Of a DNA stretch of 64,000 bases, positions 14,109 to 23,800 are shown piece after piece. The notes under the pieces were generated by a model. It was not told the origin of the DNA, ran no database searches, and saw only the letters and a program-made list of their open reading frames with translations. The translations under genes and the position numbers were made by a program. The stretch's first letter is position 1, and every line of letters begins with the position of its first letter. The stretch is from Atriophallophorus winterbourni (lineage: Eukaryota > Platyhelminthes > Trematoda > Plagiorchiida > Microphallidae), in NCBI GenBank assembly GCA_013407085.1, contig JACCGJ010020012.1:1-64000 (forward strand). The letters run 5' to 3'.

Positions 14109-17100
14109 GATCGATACCCGTCCATCGAAATAATGGTTCAGCATAATAATACGTGTACTCTTCTGAGAGAATATTTTTGATGACTGACTACACCTTTTGC
14201 TGCTTTTTCCTACAGGGAGGAATGTACCTCTTTCAATTGTTCAACCACTACGCTGGCAGCTTGATCATCATGTTGACTGCCTTCGCTCAATGTGTTGCGG
14301 TTGGCTATTTTTATGGTAATTTCGCATTATTGATTTTCGCTTTAATCATACCAGTCGTAGTTGAATCGTTATGACTCCAAACCAATGTGTAGATCCAGGT
14401 CTGCAACGCATTTAAAAATAATACATTGGGAGCAATCACAAATAAATGTACTGATAATTTGTTAGGTAGATAACAAGCTAAACAGAATATGGTTACTCCA
14501 TGTTTATGTGTTTGGCAACTAGTCAAAAATCTGTGCATATTTATATGAAAGTTTGACAATTCAATGGTGACCTTCATAGACGAAATCATGTGACAAATCC
14601 GCGTTAGGTGCTGGAACACCAAGTATTCAAGGGTTCACGGTTAAACACGCGAACGCACAATTATGGTATGAATGAAAATGGGAAAAATAATAGTGTAGGA
14701 CTATGTTTTCAAATGTAAGTCTCATACAAAATGTTCATTTTCACATGTAGGTTCAATTTTGCTTTAAATATCGCTATTCCCAAAGAATCTACCACATGTT
14801 GAGGTTAGGAATCCTATAAAAATATAGCAAAGACTGGCTAGAAATGAGTGCCGGTAATCAATAATTAACTAGGGTTATTTTGGTTATTTTTACTTTATCA
14901 AGGCGCTGTTAAGAATAAAATGTTCATGTAAATTTGTCGAAAAGAATTATTACTATCCTCTGAATGGCTCAAGATTTGGAGTGAGTAAATTAAGCATCTA
15001 TTGAGGTTATATTGGCTTTCAGTGCCTCAAAATTTGTCAAATTTTAAACGATACGAGAGCAAGTTGAGTGAGAGCAAATGTCGTTTCTATTTAAATTGTT
15101 AAAAGGAGAAAATTAGCATTAGAATAACACTATTCGTGTACACGAATTTTTAGCAACCAAAATGAGTTCACCATACAAAATTAGGGAACAATGACGACGA
15201 ACTCTTTAGAGCTGGTTTCGAATGATTATTCAAGTCTTTAGCTCTGGCAAAGCTTTTAATTGTTAACTGAGTGTGCACCATTGGATGGGAAAACTTTTAT
15301 CAGTCTTCTGCACTCATTGAAGCGGCGATCAAGAATCGTATCACGAATTTAATCCGAAGATACTCCATCGCTCTTTTGAATAGAAAAATGATGAACATTG
15401 TGTAGATGAGGTGCAGGAAAATGCAGGAAATGCGAATATTTTCACCACATTGGCAGGACAGAGAAAACGAAAGCGAGGAGCGTAAAATTGAAGTTGGCGA
15501 ACATTTGAGAACAGTGCATTCACATGATTGGTCTAGTTAAGTGTGTTTGACATTGAAACGCCGAGACACCAAAAGATACTGCATCTTTCGAACTTTGAAC
15601 CAACGATTGAAACACGAAGAAAATATTTTGTGCAGATTTTAATATCACGGAACAAACATGTTGGAAAAGATACTCTCGTTGAACTTCCGAGGATTCAAAT
15701 AGAAGCGAATTGAGGATAACCATTGACCAATGTTTTAAACATTGTTTCTAATGCAGGGTTATCTACTCGAATATTGCAACGCTGTTTGCGTATTTAATAG
15801 TAACTGCATAAAGGTACAAACATTGGACTGAATGTTAAATAGTAATTCGAAAGCGAGAAATTTTTGCACCATGCAGCACAACACCCAAGATCAGTTACAA
15901 AAGGAGGCATTAGCATTCAATATAGTATACAGAATGCGGCCTTGGAATTATGAGGCAATCCAGAGACGGTATATTAACCGAAGATTTCTCACGACACCGT
16001 TAAAAGTATTGGTATAATCCAGGAAAAATACTTTTAAACTTCCGAGTTTCTTTCAAAGGAACGCAAGATATGATACTTCACTCTGTCGAATTTAGATGAC
16101 ACTCGAACAACGTTATCTACATTGACACACTCTTTGATTGTACTGTTTATATTTGACCACGGTTCACCGTTTATCTCGTTTACACCTGAATCCCACTGCA
16201 CATAATAACTCACGTTGGTTGAGCATTGGGAATGTACACGAAAAGAATATCAGTCCCTCATCTCTTATAGACGGGTATCATTGTAGCTTGGAAGACATCA
16301 GTGTGTGACTTCAATTTGATCGGTTGAGCGATTTTTGCTTGGAGCCTTCACCGGGCTGGATCAGCTAGCCCAACTTATTAAATGTGTATATCGTTGGATA
16401 GATAATGTTGTGACCCACTTCTTGCGACCAGTTAAACCGTTCACATACAATTCTTCCGCAACCCAATGTTTCATGGTTAGGCGAATGTTTTCACTAGCCA
16501 TTTGGGAGCGTCCTGTTGGAGTTTAGTGTTCTACATCACTTTACAGAGCTCTCGTATTGTGCCCTGTTTTCTAGAGCACTTTGTTATATTCGCAAGTACT
16601 GCTTGAAGCAATACACGACTAATATTTTGTCATCTCAACTGATTATAAGTCGGTTTGATTCGTCTTCCATCTTTTCTATTTCAGGTGCTCGGAAGGTGAC
16701 GGCGCACGTAAAAGTGATGACGCAAATGCTTGTCGGTTATGCTCCGACCATTTTGTACTGCGTTGTTTCTCCTGTGTTCACGATGGTGAGCCGTGGATAT
16801 AATTAGAATATGCTGGGAGTACATTTAGACAAAATTGTTTTCGCACATATGTTGCCTAGGTACACAGAGGTCAGGAGCAATGAACTAGAATATTCTTGGT
16901 CATTTCTAGCTCGCCGGGGCTCAGAGAGTTCAGTAACGAAATGTTTAAAAGCACATGAAGTTTAGCAATTCTACATTTGCACGCATTAAAAATTTACTAA
17001 TATTGGTCGAACACTAACGATCCGGAAATATCTATTAAAATGGAGGCTTTTATTGAAGGGCTTTCCGGAAAGCAATATCAAATGAGAATTTGATGCTGTC

Positions 17101-20100
17101 TCCTATATGATTAATCAGTAGTTTCATAAACGTGTAACTTCTAGTAAACTGATATTTACCGGTTCGTCGCATGTTTAACGCTAATGTATTAAAGTGACCT
17201 CAATATTTATTACATAATCTCTGAAACGTGCATTCAATCATTTGCATATACCGGACGGAGCATTTGAAGTTGTGGTAATTAGTAAAAGAAAAACTTATTG
17301 TGTGAGAAGTCAGGTTAATTGAGGCAAATCTCACTTTCGGTTGAAAGATCCACGTCGTCTGCAATGGCTTCGAAGACAAGACCCAACGTTAAGCGCATCA
17401 ACCGACTCGCGTTTTCAACCCCTTAATATTTATGTCCTGATCCATTTCTTAATTTAAACTCATCAACCATAACAACGTTTATTCACGAATACTACAACAC
17501 GAGAGTTTGGTTAGGCCCTCATGGTATTTTCTGACGACTGCGTTCTAGTGAGGGCTTTGTCTTATGAACCCCCTCGTCTTGGCTCACAGAACAACGCTTG
17601 TATTCCGAATCGAATCTTTTGTGGAATGACGGCGTTATGTAGTACAATAAGGTTCGAAGATAAAGGAGAAATGGTATAGAGAAAAAAGCAGTACTGTTGT
17701 TCGCTGCCTGTTGATGTTCATGTCTCAAATAGCCTGTTGTAAGTTGCTTTGCGCCATTTGATTTTTTGATCTAGTCGACTGGTCGGGCGACGAAGGTCAA
17801 TCAATATACGCGTGATGGTGACAGACTTTTGAATCATAAGCTACCGAAAGATAGAGTAAATAGAAATGTACAATAATAAATGTATAGAGACACTGGTCTT
17901 CTACAAGAGAACGCCAATTAATCAAACGCATTTATGGCGCACATAAAGCCTTCCCCTTTAAGATAGATGCACGTAAACACACAGCTCTAACTTCATCGTG
18001 GCTCTGCCGTTTGTCCCTTCGATCTGATTTGTTAATCGGTCTCGGGTCAACCGGTTTATTTCAAGCACTCGCTACTTTGGGCTCATTTCACCGAACGTGA
18101 CGAGTTACATATCGTTGAATAGCAGCTGACGTTGTCCATCTCTTAACGTTTACTACGACATGGTTTCTCGAAACGTTCTGATACATTTTACCTGAAACCC
18201 GAATTATTATCGGTTGGCTTTCTATCCTTGTTTTGTGCAGGAGGGTTGCGTTCTGCATAACATTCTAAAGCTTGCGATCAGCACGCATCGTTTATGTACT
18301 TTGCGCCACCACAGTATCACTATTCATCGCGATATACCAAAGTTTTCAAAGCAAAAGGGAATGTGTGTTACAACGCTTCATACTTTTTGTCAAAACTCGT
18401 GCATGAGCGCGGGGAATGACATTTTATTTAGTATACTACATCATGTGCTAACCAAAAATTTTTATTTGAAAGATTTGGTCATATTGAGAGGCCTAAAATG
18501 GTACATGTTAGCGTGGTCACTCACCATCTTGTTTCTTCATTATTACTTGTTTTACCGCATGTCGCGCTTACCGATATTTCCCTTTTCAGACAATATTTAT
18601 CCTCAGTTTGATAACCTATGAAGAACTGACTTACGACCGTACTGAAAAGACTATCATATATCATTATCCCAATTGGTCCGTTCAACTCGGTTGGCTATTG
18701 GCCAGTTGCAGTCCCATTATGATTCCTGTGGTCATGTGTTATCAAATCATCCGAACGCCGGGTGGCTTGTTACAAGTGAGTGATGAAAACCACACTTGCA
18801 TTTGTAGGCCACTGTTGCACAAGGCATGCACGATCAACCTGTGCACACACACACGGGGTTAAACACGAAGGGCATGAACGGTATTTACAGCGGATAAACA
18901 TTAACGTGCGTGACCTTAGTGTGCGCACCGATTACCCAATCGAGCTAATCTGTCATCAGATGTCATTCACACCTGCTAAGACCAAAACAATTGAGGGATT
19001 ATATGGCACGTAGGGGTGGTGGTGCGTCAGTTGATATTGATTGCGCTTGTCTATCTTAACGAGCGCAGAACACACCATGGACGTACAGTACTTAACCAGC
19101 TTAAGATTTGTCAGGAGAATGCAATTTAACCTTGATCTCTGTTCCTACTGACACCCTTGGTCTGGCGAAACTATTGAGTCAGAATCAAAACGTTATCAAC
19201 GATCCCCGATCGTTCATGAACATTTTCCATTAAATGGCAGTATTTACAAGCATTTCAAACTAATCCAAACCACCACCGGTTTCTTGCTGTTTTCAATCAT
19301 GTAGCGACACCAAGATCAATATTTATTCCTGAAATAAGTGAAGAGATAGCACCCAATGCTTCAACTTGTCACCCACTGTCCTTACCTGATAAGGGCAAAC
19401 AGCCCGAAACTGCTCGTGGAAGGGGTGATGGATATATATGCACACGCGGTTTTTTCATGTGAACTAGAAAATCGACGAAGGTTATATTTTACCCAAAACC
19501 AGCTCAAACCGATTGCGCACAAAAGTCTTGCCTTTATAAATACACGATCGGTCTCAAACATATTCCAATCGATTGCTGAGATATTTTTACATTTATCTAT
19601 TCTTGTTATTTGAATATAGGTGATTTTCAGTTAAGTAAAACAATGCAATTTAGACCGTTTATCAGTTATTATATTAGTCAGCGTAGTGAATTTTATTATC
19701 ATTTAATAAATAAGTGATTGAGCAATTGATTGGAATGTGTTTTGAATCGGTCGTATAATAACAATAATAATGCAAAGAAATTTTCATACAATCATTCACA
19801 ATGCTCATTTACATGCATTGCCATCACACATAACCCACGACCTGTTTCGTGCTGTTTGCACTAATCAGTTATGGACGGTAAGATTAGGATCCGCATTTTG
19901 GGTCACTGATCCTGGTCTTGCCTACTTAACTTGACACCCATCAGACTTTTTGTAGGCTGTTTAGCAGTGAAGTCAAAAGAGATGTGATGGGTAGAATACT
20001 ACGCATTTATGTTTTTTGTCGTGTCAATCACCTCTGTTCCGTAAAAGATTCAATGTCAGACACGAAACGTTACCCCAAGACTACATTATCAATGATTTAA

Positions 20101-20526
20101 CTCTTGCGAAGTATATTTGTCGCGTGGATTTAGGGTAAATTCCTGTTAACTATGCTCAAGCCACAGATGAGCCATTGAATCTTACTTGCAAACTATTCAA
20201 CGTTGATTGATCTGTTAAATCCCGTAGCATACTTCAATAAACTTCAACATGTCAAACCATGAAACTGTCATTCAATGCATTCGGTCAATAAAATTGTATT
20301 GATCGGAATAGCCAAATCGATCGCCCGAAATTTCGTAGATTTACTCGATAAACGGCTTGAAATTAATTCAGGAGATTGAATCATGATTGCGTATCATCCT
20401 ATCTGGTTCTTAGTAATTCATGAATAATTCAATACAATTAATTTCAGCGATTGCGACATCTGATAAAACCTGATTTCACAGAAGCTCAGCTGAAACGAAT
20501 CGAGGGCAAAGATGAAAGTGATCAAG
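1740..20526 (+). CDS. SLC6: SLC6 Na+/Cl--dependent transporter, GABA/taurine/creatine group (partial, 11 exons)
   Basis: Spliced gene, exons at 1740-1871, 6128-6365, 7191-7323, 8864-8998, 9927-10030, 10106-10343, 10561-10698, 14216-14315, 16685-16785, 18590-18775 and 20448-20526. All introns are GT-AG and the phases join without a stop over 528 codons. The product is a plasma-membrane symporter that takes up small neurotransmitters or osmolytes with Na+ and Cl-. TM2 to TM12 are present; TM1 and the N-terminus are missing. The Cys-x8-Cys pair and N-glycosylation sites of extracellular loop 2 are there. The chloride-site Q and S of TM6 (SQVFFS), N and S of TM7 (VNTFTS) and the sodium-site D-S of TM8 (LLGIDSQ) are kept. 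IEHMG in TM4, VDAGSQVFF and GVEGF point to the GABA/taurine/creatine branch rather than monoamine or glycine carriers. The substrate cannot be fixed without TM1. The 3' end is uncertain. Confidence 0.95.
1872..2439. other. Intron sequence, nothing identified
   Basis: AT-rich intron sequence between the TM2 exon and the CR1-like copy. No coding or repeat signal recognised. Confidence 0.5.
2440..3661 (+). mobile_element. CR1-like retrotransposon, endonuclease to start of RT, decayed
   Basis: Broken frames read as the endonuclease of a CR1-like element: an [10 protein letters not shown] segment, then [12 protein letters not shown], then FLLMGDFNL with its catalytic D and N. The usual basic linker follows. 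From about 3568 a reverse transcriptase start reads [19 protein letters not shown]. Several stops and frameshifts show it is dead. The copy stops abruptly at 3661, where an RTE-like endonuclease begins; a CR1 C-terminus reappears at about 5650. Confidence 0.75.
3662..5650 (+). mobile_element. RTE-like retrotransposon, decayed, nested
   Basis: Reads as an RTE-clade element. Endonuclease: [20 protein letters not shown], then VFHHKRI.KAT and a [11 protein letters not shown] segment. A long linker follows, then RT blocks with many stops (4560-5340). The C-terminal part at 5404-5619 contains [24 protein letters not shown] and IKIRLFN-type blocks. The catalytic box reads FDDDL instead of FADDL. It lies between two halves of a CR1 copy, inside an SLC6 intron. 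Confidence 0.75.
5651..6070 (+). mobile_element. CR1-like retrotransposon C-terminus and 3' UTR
   Basis: Frames across this stretch give [16 protein letters not shown], then [23 protein letters not shown], a [13 protein letters not shown] block and a final KLNWTYTY. This is the usual C-terminal tail of CR1 reverse transcriptases (TRGHS, LWNSLP, FK..LD). At least one frameshift is needed. It probably belongs with the copy that breaks off at 3661. Confidence 0.7.
6128..6365 (+). CDS. SLC6: SLC6 exon: TM3 and extracellular loop 2
   Basis: Reads [22 protein letters not shown] as TM3, including the second Tyr of the CYYNV motif that contacts substrate in the family. Extracellular loop 2 follows with the conserved Cys-x8-Cys ([10 protein letters not shown]) and an NNS glycosylation sequon. 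Acceptor TTCACAAAG, donor GTAAGT; the last codon (Glu) is split after two bases. Confidence 0.95.
6366..7190. repeat. Intron with family A repeat
   Basis: Intron between the TM3 and TM4 exons. Positions 6868-6955 are a copy of family A (CACCACTACCGGTTTCTGGC, then GACAGTAAGATCAGG), also seen near 19.3, 19.8, 20.6, 20.8, 45.4 and, inverted, 50.7 and 50.9 kb. The 115-codon open frame over it is not a gene, because it spans the repeat. Confidence 0.6.
7191..7323 (+). CDS. SLC6: SLC6 exon: TM4
   Basis: Completes the split Glu and reads [18 protein letters not shown], then TM4 ([17 protein letters not shown]) and NGIKTSGK. The LSSGIE and SGK signatures are typical of the GABA/taurine/creatine group. 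Acceptor TTACTTTTAG, donor GTGACT, phase 0. Confidence 0.95.
7540..7905 (-). repeat. PLE 3' end fragment
   Basis: Matches the PLE 3' regions at 57520-57995 and 43265-44100. Its right end (CCAGATTGTAGAGATATCCG) equals the block CTGATTGTGGATATTTCTGC at 57.9 kb. Its left end carries the GAAACGTTA motif on the minus strand. A hammerhead-like core with a partly changed CUGANGA box lies at 7546-7583. Confidence 0.6.
7965..8400 (+). mobile_element. Family D non-LTR 3' end, 5'-truncated
   Basis: Shares its reading frame with the 35.3-36.2 kb copy: [20 protein letters not shown] here aligns with KDVCKRNMGALDIDPASWEE there, followed by [14 protein letters not shown]. It ends with the shared terminus GGTCGATGTCGACAAAAATAG and CAACAACAAC. 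5' truncation is the normal outcome of non-LTR insertion. Confidence 0.75.
8401..8863. other. Intron, nothing identified
   Basis: Intron sequence before the TM5 exon; T-rich just before the acceptor at 8862-8863. No repeat or coding signal seen. Confidence 0.5.
8864..8998 (+). CDS. SLC6: SLC6 exon: TM5
   Basis: Reads [20 protein letters not shown] as TM5, then [18 protein letters not shown], the start of extracellular loop 3. Acceptor TTTTGCAG, donor GTAAGC, phase 0 at both ends. Confidence 0.96.
8999..9926. other. Intron, nothing identified
   Basis: 928 bases of AT-rich intron. Short open frames on the minus strand (9351-9536 and 9756-10019) have no recognisable content, and the second is antisense to the TM6 exon. 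Confidence 0.5.
9927..10030 (+). CDS. SLC6: SLC6 exon: TM6
   Basis: Reads [20 protein letters not shown], then [14 protein letters not shown]. The unwound TM6 carries the chloride-coordinating Q and S (SQVFFS) and the substrate-facing SYSISLG segment. Acceptor TTTCAG, donor GTAAGA; ends two bases into an Arg codon. Confidence 0.97.
10106..10343 (+). CDS. SLC6: SLC6 exon: TM7, loop 4, start of TM8
   Basis: Completes Arg and reads [18 protein letters not shown] (TM7 with the chloride-site N and S), then [16 protein letters not shown] (extracellular gate loop 4) and [13 protein letters not shown] (TM8 with the Na2-site D-S). The intron before it is only 75 nt. Donor GTAAGT. Confidence 0.97.
10561..10698 (+). 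CDS. SLC6: SLC6 exon: end of TM8 and TM9
   Basis: Reads [18 protein letters not shown], then a cytoplasmic NNKKWR stretch and TM9 ([18 protein letters not shown]) ending VTE. FVGVEGF is close to creatine/taurine-type members. Acceptor CACTTCAG, donor GTGAGT, phase 0. Confidence 0.96.
10699..11139. other. Intron, nothing identified
   Basis: AT-rich first part of the long intron between the TM9 and TM10 exons; no coding or repeat match seen. Confidence 0.5.
11140..12050 (+). mobile_element. CR1-like retrotransposon, RT C-terminus and 3' UTR
   Basis: Translates in broken frames to the RT thumb and C-terminus: [54 protein letters not shown] and [14 protein letters not shown]. The 3' UTR and its last bases (CACCAGAAAATCTTGATT, then ATTGATT) match the copy on the minus strand at 54.87-55.1 kb, so both belong to one subfamily. 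The copy is 5'-truncated. Confidence 0.75.
12051..12924. other. Intron, nothing identified
   Basis: No recognisable repeat or coding content. A 73-codon open frame at 12651-12872 runs towards the family D tail and has no family resemblance. Confidence 0.45.
12925..13090 (-). repeat. Family D 3' terminus
   Basis: On the minus strand this reads through [10 protein letters not shown], a [17 protein letters not shown] block and a (CAA)n tail. It matches the end of the 36.1 kb copy. Only about 165 bases of the element are present. The 131-codon minus-strand open frame here is a by-product of this tail. Confidence 0.75.
13140..13505. repeat. Family B unclassified repeat
   Basis: Shows resemblance to 16290-16470, 17985-18215 and 45780-46030. 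Shared blocks include GTCACTTCAATTTGATTTG, GTTGTCGCATGAACCGTTCT, CTCATTACTAATGCACTGCG and CACCTCCACAAAAG. I cannot assign it to a transposon class; copies are strongly diverged. Confidence 0.45.
13506..14061. other. Intron, nothing identified
   Basis: AT-rich intron. Contains the 25-base stretch 13912-13936 that is identical to 1267-1291. Confidence 0.5.
14062..14105. repeat. (TA)n microsatellite
   Basis: Uninterrupted TA dinucleotide run of about 44 bases inside the SLC6 intron before the TM10 exon. Confidence 0.97.
14216..14315 (+). CDS. SLC6: SLC6 exon: TM10
   Basis: Reads [20 protein letters not shown] (TM10 with the conserved GG and FQLF.HY), then [11 protein letters not shown]. Acceptor TTCCTACAG, donor GTAATT; ends one base into the Gly codon. 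Confidence 0.95.
14316..16289. other. Long intron, nothing identified
   Basis: About 2 kb of AT-rich intron. Short minus-strand open frames (15341-15523, 15520-15723) show no domain. No repeat family was recognised before the family B match at 16290. Confidence 0.5.
16290..16475. repeat. Family B repeat, diverged
   Basis: The block GTGTGTGACTTCAATTTGAT followed by CGGTTGAGCGATTTTTGC matches 13170-13216. A short, weak copy of the unclassified family B. Confidence 0.35.
16685..16785 (+). CDS. SLC6: SLC6 exon: cytoplasmic loop 5 and TM11 start
   Basis: Completes Gly and reads [20 protein letters not shown], then [13 protein letters not shown], the start of TM11. Acceptor TATTTCAG, donor GTGAGC, phase 0 at the end. 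Confidence 0.94.
16786..17984. other. Intron, nothing identified
   Basis: No convincing coding content. The minus-strand frame at 17519-17728 has no recognisable domain. Part of 17330-17430 may be older repeat sequence, but I could not match it. Confidence 0.45.
17985..18215. repeat. Family B repeat, diverged
   Basis: Shares GACGTTGTCCATCTCTTAAC, ACGACATGGTTTCTCGAAAC and a following CGTTCTGATACATT block with 13290-13340 and 45840-45890. Weak copy of family B. Confidence 0.35.
18590..18775 (+). CDS. SLC6: SLC6 exon: TM11 end and TM12
   Basis: Reads [16 protein letters not shown] (TM11 end), a loop with YPNWS, then [19 protein letters not shown] (TM12) and [22 protein letters not shown] and GWLLA match the usual TM11-TM12 hairpin of the GABA/creatine group. 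Acceptor CCCTTTTCAG, donor GTGAGT, phase 0. Confidence 0.96.
18776..19261. other. Intron, nothing identified
   Basis: First part of the last visible SLC6 intron. A short CA run lies at 18843-18854, but no full family A copy can be traced from it. Short open frames here show no domain. Confidence 0.4.
19262..19320 (+). repeat. Family A repeat, partial
   Basis: CCAAACCACCACCGGTTTCT, TGCTGTTTTCAATCATG and GACACCAAGATCA follow the family A order in diverged form. Confidence 0.45.
19815..19905 (+). repeat. Family A repeat
   Basis: CCACGACCTGTTTCGTGCTG, TTTGCACTAATCAG and GGACGGTAAGATTAGGATCC match the other family A copies at 20617 and 45400 closely. Confidence 0.65.
19915..20085 (+). repeat. 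PLE 3' end fragment
   Basis: Same order as 30600-30800: GACACCCATCAGACTTTTTG, TAGGCTGTTTAGCAGTGAAG, a GATGTGATGGGTAG block, and at the end GTCAGACACGAAACGTTACC. Antisense of the 57.5 kb copy. The hammerhead-like core here has lost the CUGANGA box. Confidence 0.55.
20448..20526 (+). CDS. SLC6: SLC6 exon: cytoplasmic C-terminal tail
   Basis: Reads [20 protein letters not shown], then KDESDQ. It continues directly from LLQ of the previous exon and is the juxtamembrane part of the cytoplasmic tail (family pattern R.R.L..P). Acceptor ATTTCAG, donor GTAAGT with one base of a codon left. If the donor were not used, translation would stop six residues after the Gln, at a TAA at 20541-20543, so a very short tail is possible. 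Confidence 0.88.
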
Positions 20527-20616
20527 GTAAGTCACGTGGATAAAACCTTTCATCAAATATTCTCTTAAAATTACAATTTTTCACGTTTCTATAGTTGGAA
20601 CAAGGTTTTAGGTTCA

Positions 20617-20835
20617 TTTGCATGTATTGCCATCACACACACACACATACACCACGACCGGTTTCATGCTGTTTACACTCAGCAGGTAGGGACAGTAAGA
20701 TCAGGATCCGCATGCGCTTGAAACAGTGGAGGAATGGTAAACATGGAGCGCTTATGTTTGTGACATGTCCTCCACGACCCGTTTTGTGATGCTTGCACTT
20801 AACAGGTGAAGACAGTAGACTCAAGTTCCGCGTGA
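20617..20835 (+). repeat. Two tandem family A copies with CA run
   Basis: The first copy (20617-20760) has a CA run, then CCACGACCGGTTTCATGCTG, GACAGTAAGATCAGGATCCG and GAAACAGTGGAGGAATGG. The second (20768-20835) repeats CCACGACCCGTTTTGTGATG and AGACAGTAGACTCAAGTTCC. Direct orientation. Confidence 0.7.
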
Positions 20836-20882
20836 GCTATACTATACAGTAATATACGTTACTGTTTTACTTTGTATAACTT

Positions 20883-23800
20883 ATTTTAGCCTCCTTTTGG
20901 CCATGCATGTACATAACAAGCGCACGAAGGTTCCATGCTCCACCTCTTATAGAATGACGAAACAGTCCGATTAGGGAAGAACAATCTCTCCCGCAACGCT
21001 CACAGTGATAGCCCGTACCCGGACGAACAATGTCAGTTTGACGCTAACTGTGTGATCTGCAGTATCTATTCATTCCCAGCTTGAAAACGACGCTTTACAC
21101 AGTGCCTACAGAGTGAACGTCTGGAGAAAATTCTTCTCAGGTCATCAATGTCTTGAGCGTTCATATCTCTCTTTCAAACGTCTTTGTAGCTCATGGGTCA
21201 CCTTCCTGATATTACCTGACCATAAAGTAGATCTTTAGGAATACGATTATTTATCTTTCTGTAAACATGACCCAGTCATCGCAGGCGGCGCTATCTTAGT
21301 AAGGTAAATATGTTCTGTAGTCCAAAATTAGAAAGCAGTGCAGAATTCGTGAGTTTGTCCATCCACGATATGTTCAGCTTTGGGTGAATCCTTTTTAATT
21401 GAACGCACTCAGCTTCAGTTCGTTTCTTGTGTGGGTGGTACAAATTTCACAAGCGTACAATAAGGTATTTAGTACGCACATTGAACTTGCAGTTTCTCAA
21501 GAAACGAGAGTACAATTATGGCAAAATAATAGCCGCTCTGCTATTCCGTCTGTCAAGCTACGTTACTTGCCAAAGGTTATTTTAAAAACACTTCGGATTG
21601 TAAAGCTTACCATAACTTCACGTGCTCAGGCATTTACTTTCTGTTCTCGTCTTAAAAGTGTGGTTTCGCAGCTGTGCAAAGAAAATGCCAATTTGCGTGC
21701 AAGCGAGAACACATCTTTTTTACACCTATACAAATTTCAATGTCTTCTGAAATGCAAACTTTATAATGGACTGAGCCATTCATGCCAGGGTGGAACAAAA
21801 TAACAAGTTTCAGCATTTGTCTTGATTCGCCTCTAACCTCATGTATTTTGAAAAGATACTACTTGTTAACGCAGTTGAATGCCTTCGTAGCCTTCAAATA
21901 AGCGTATAAAGGCAAAAGGTGTTCCTGACAATTTTCTTGAAGTTGTCCCAGGGAGGAGAACATGTCAACGGTTGATCTTCTCTTGTGAGAACCACGGTGA
22001 GATTGGGAGTAAACTCTGTCAGCTAATTCGTCTAGCCGTATTTGTGAAACAAACAATTCGACTACAACATTTCTAAGAGAGTTTCTTTTGTAATTGTCGG
22101 AGTCGCCTCGATCATCCTGATTCTTATTTAGCGTGATGATCTCGGTGTCTCGTGTCGCTTTTAGGACTATGCTCCTGCTAGTACTAAAGAATCAAATGGG
22201 AAACCGGCTGCAACAAAGCTACTTTACAGTATTTGATTAACCAATGTTGGCTTCCGTTGCCACCATTGGCTTCCCCACTCACTAAGCGGTCGATTGCTCT
22301 GTTGAGCTCAATAGGTATAGATGGAGTAGCTTGGTGTTCAGTAATTGGTGAGCCCGTGCTTTTTCTAGAGTACAGAGAAGAGAAGTGCTTTACCAGTATC
22401 CGCAACGTCATGGATATTAAGGCTGATTTTGAACTTGTCGCTCGTTTGAGCTTTATTCAGACAGAACTGGCACGGACGACACGGCGTATGCGGCTTCAGA
22501 GCGATTTTCAGTTTTAAGTAGCTGAATCTGGTGCAGCTGTTTTGTTGAGCTTGGTTTTGAAAGCTTGTTCAATTAGTACAACAGGATTAGGTTCATCGGA
22601 CTTACGTCGATTCTTAGCTCTTCAGTCGAATTGGTTCGGTGAAAATTCGTTTGGCGAAACTTCAGATTTGACAAACCAGTGAGTGGTCACTATCGAAGTC
22701 TGCGCTTTTGATATGATCTTCTGGAAAGTACGCTTTCAATAATAGTATGCTGAATGATGTTAAGATCGCGCTGTCGTTCATGTTTCGACTGAATATGTTT
22801 CCAAGAGACTTTACGCTTTACCTTTGTTTAAAATAAACTGTTAGCAACACAAGTACTAAAATCTGTACTTATTCATAAAAGACGTTCATCTCCATTTGTT
22901 CACCTACTCTGAACTGTAATAGAGAGTTTGCCCAAGACTCTTAATCTGCACCAACTGTTGCATTGACTGCTATGAGAACATGACATAGCGCATATTTTTA
23001 AGCTGACGTCTCAGACAGCGTCGGCACATGAACGTGAAACAAAGTATTGGTACCAGCACTTTAGATTTAAAGTCTGGATGCGTCCGAATATGTTGCTGCT
23101 TTGTTCTGCTACTTTTGATTTGTTGTTATGCGCGATAATGCCAACTCCATGCAGCTGAGCCTCATTAAAGACCCATCTGTTTCGAAAAATGTGTAATTGC
23201 ATCCAGTTAGTATACAAGTATCTGTTATCCGCGTCACTTGCACGGCAGCCAAGTCTAGATTCAACCATCTTAGCTCATAGTTAATAAAAGCTAATATTTT
23301 TACGTCTCTAATCTTGGGACGTTGTTATGAAATCCAGGAAGCATGGACAAGACGTTCCAGTTTCACTGTTTTAAAATAAATTTGTGTGTGTTAGGTTAGC
23401 GGTTAGGTTAGCTGGTACGAAAAATTGCGTCTGCTTTTCGGTTGGTTCATAATCTCGATACGCCGAATGATGATGGTAAACCGTAGCATCAGGGCACCTT
23501 TTTGACTGTGGGCTGCTCAGCTTGAGGCGAGCGGTAGTCGTCAAGTGAGACCAGAAGATCTCTCTCACCGTTTGGAGACGTGCCAAGCGTTGAGCTCTAC
23601 GGCAGTCGTGCCACAGATTGTAATCGAAATCAACTTATTACCGTCTTATTATCTACATCTCCTGCACCTCCATTGGTGCACTGAGATGTACACCAGTGCA
23701 GTTCAATGTGGGCACTGATTGTTACACATGCATCAACATTGCTGGAACCAAAGAAAAATCTGAGCTGATGCGCTTGGACAATGCTGCCGTCACATTAGGT

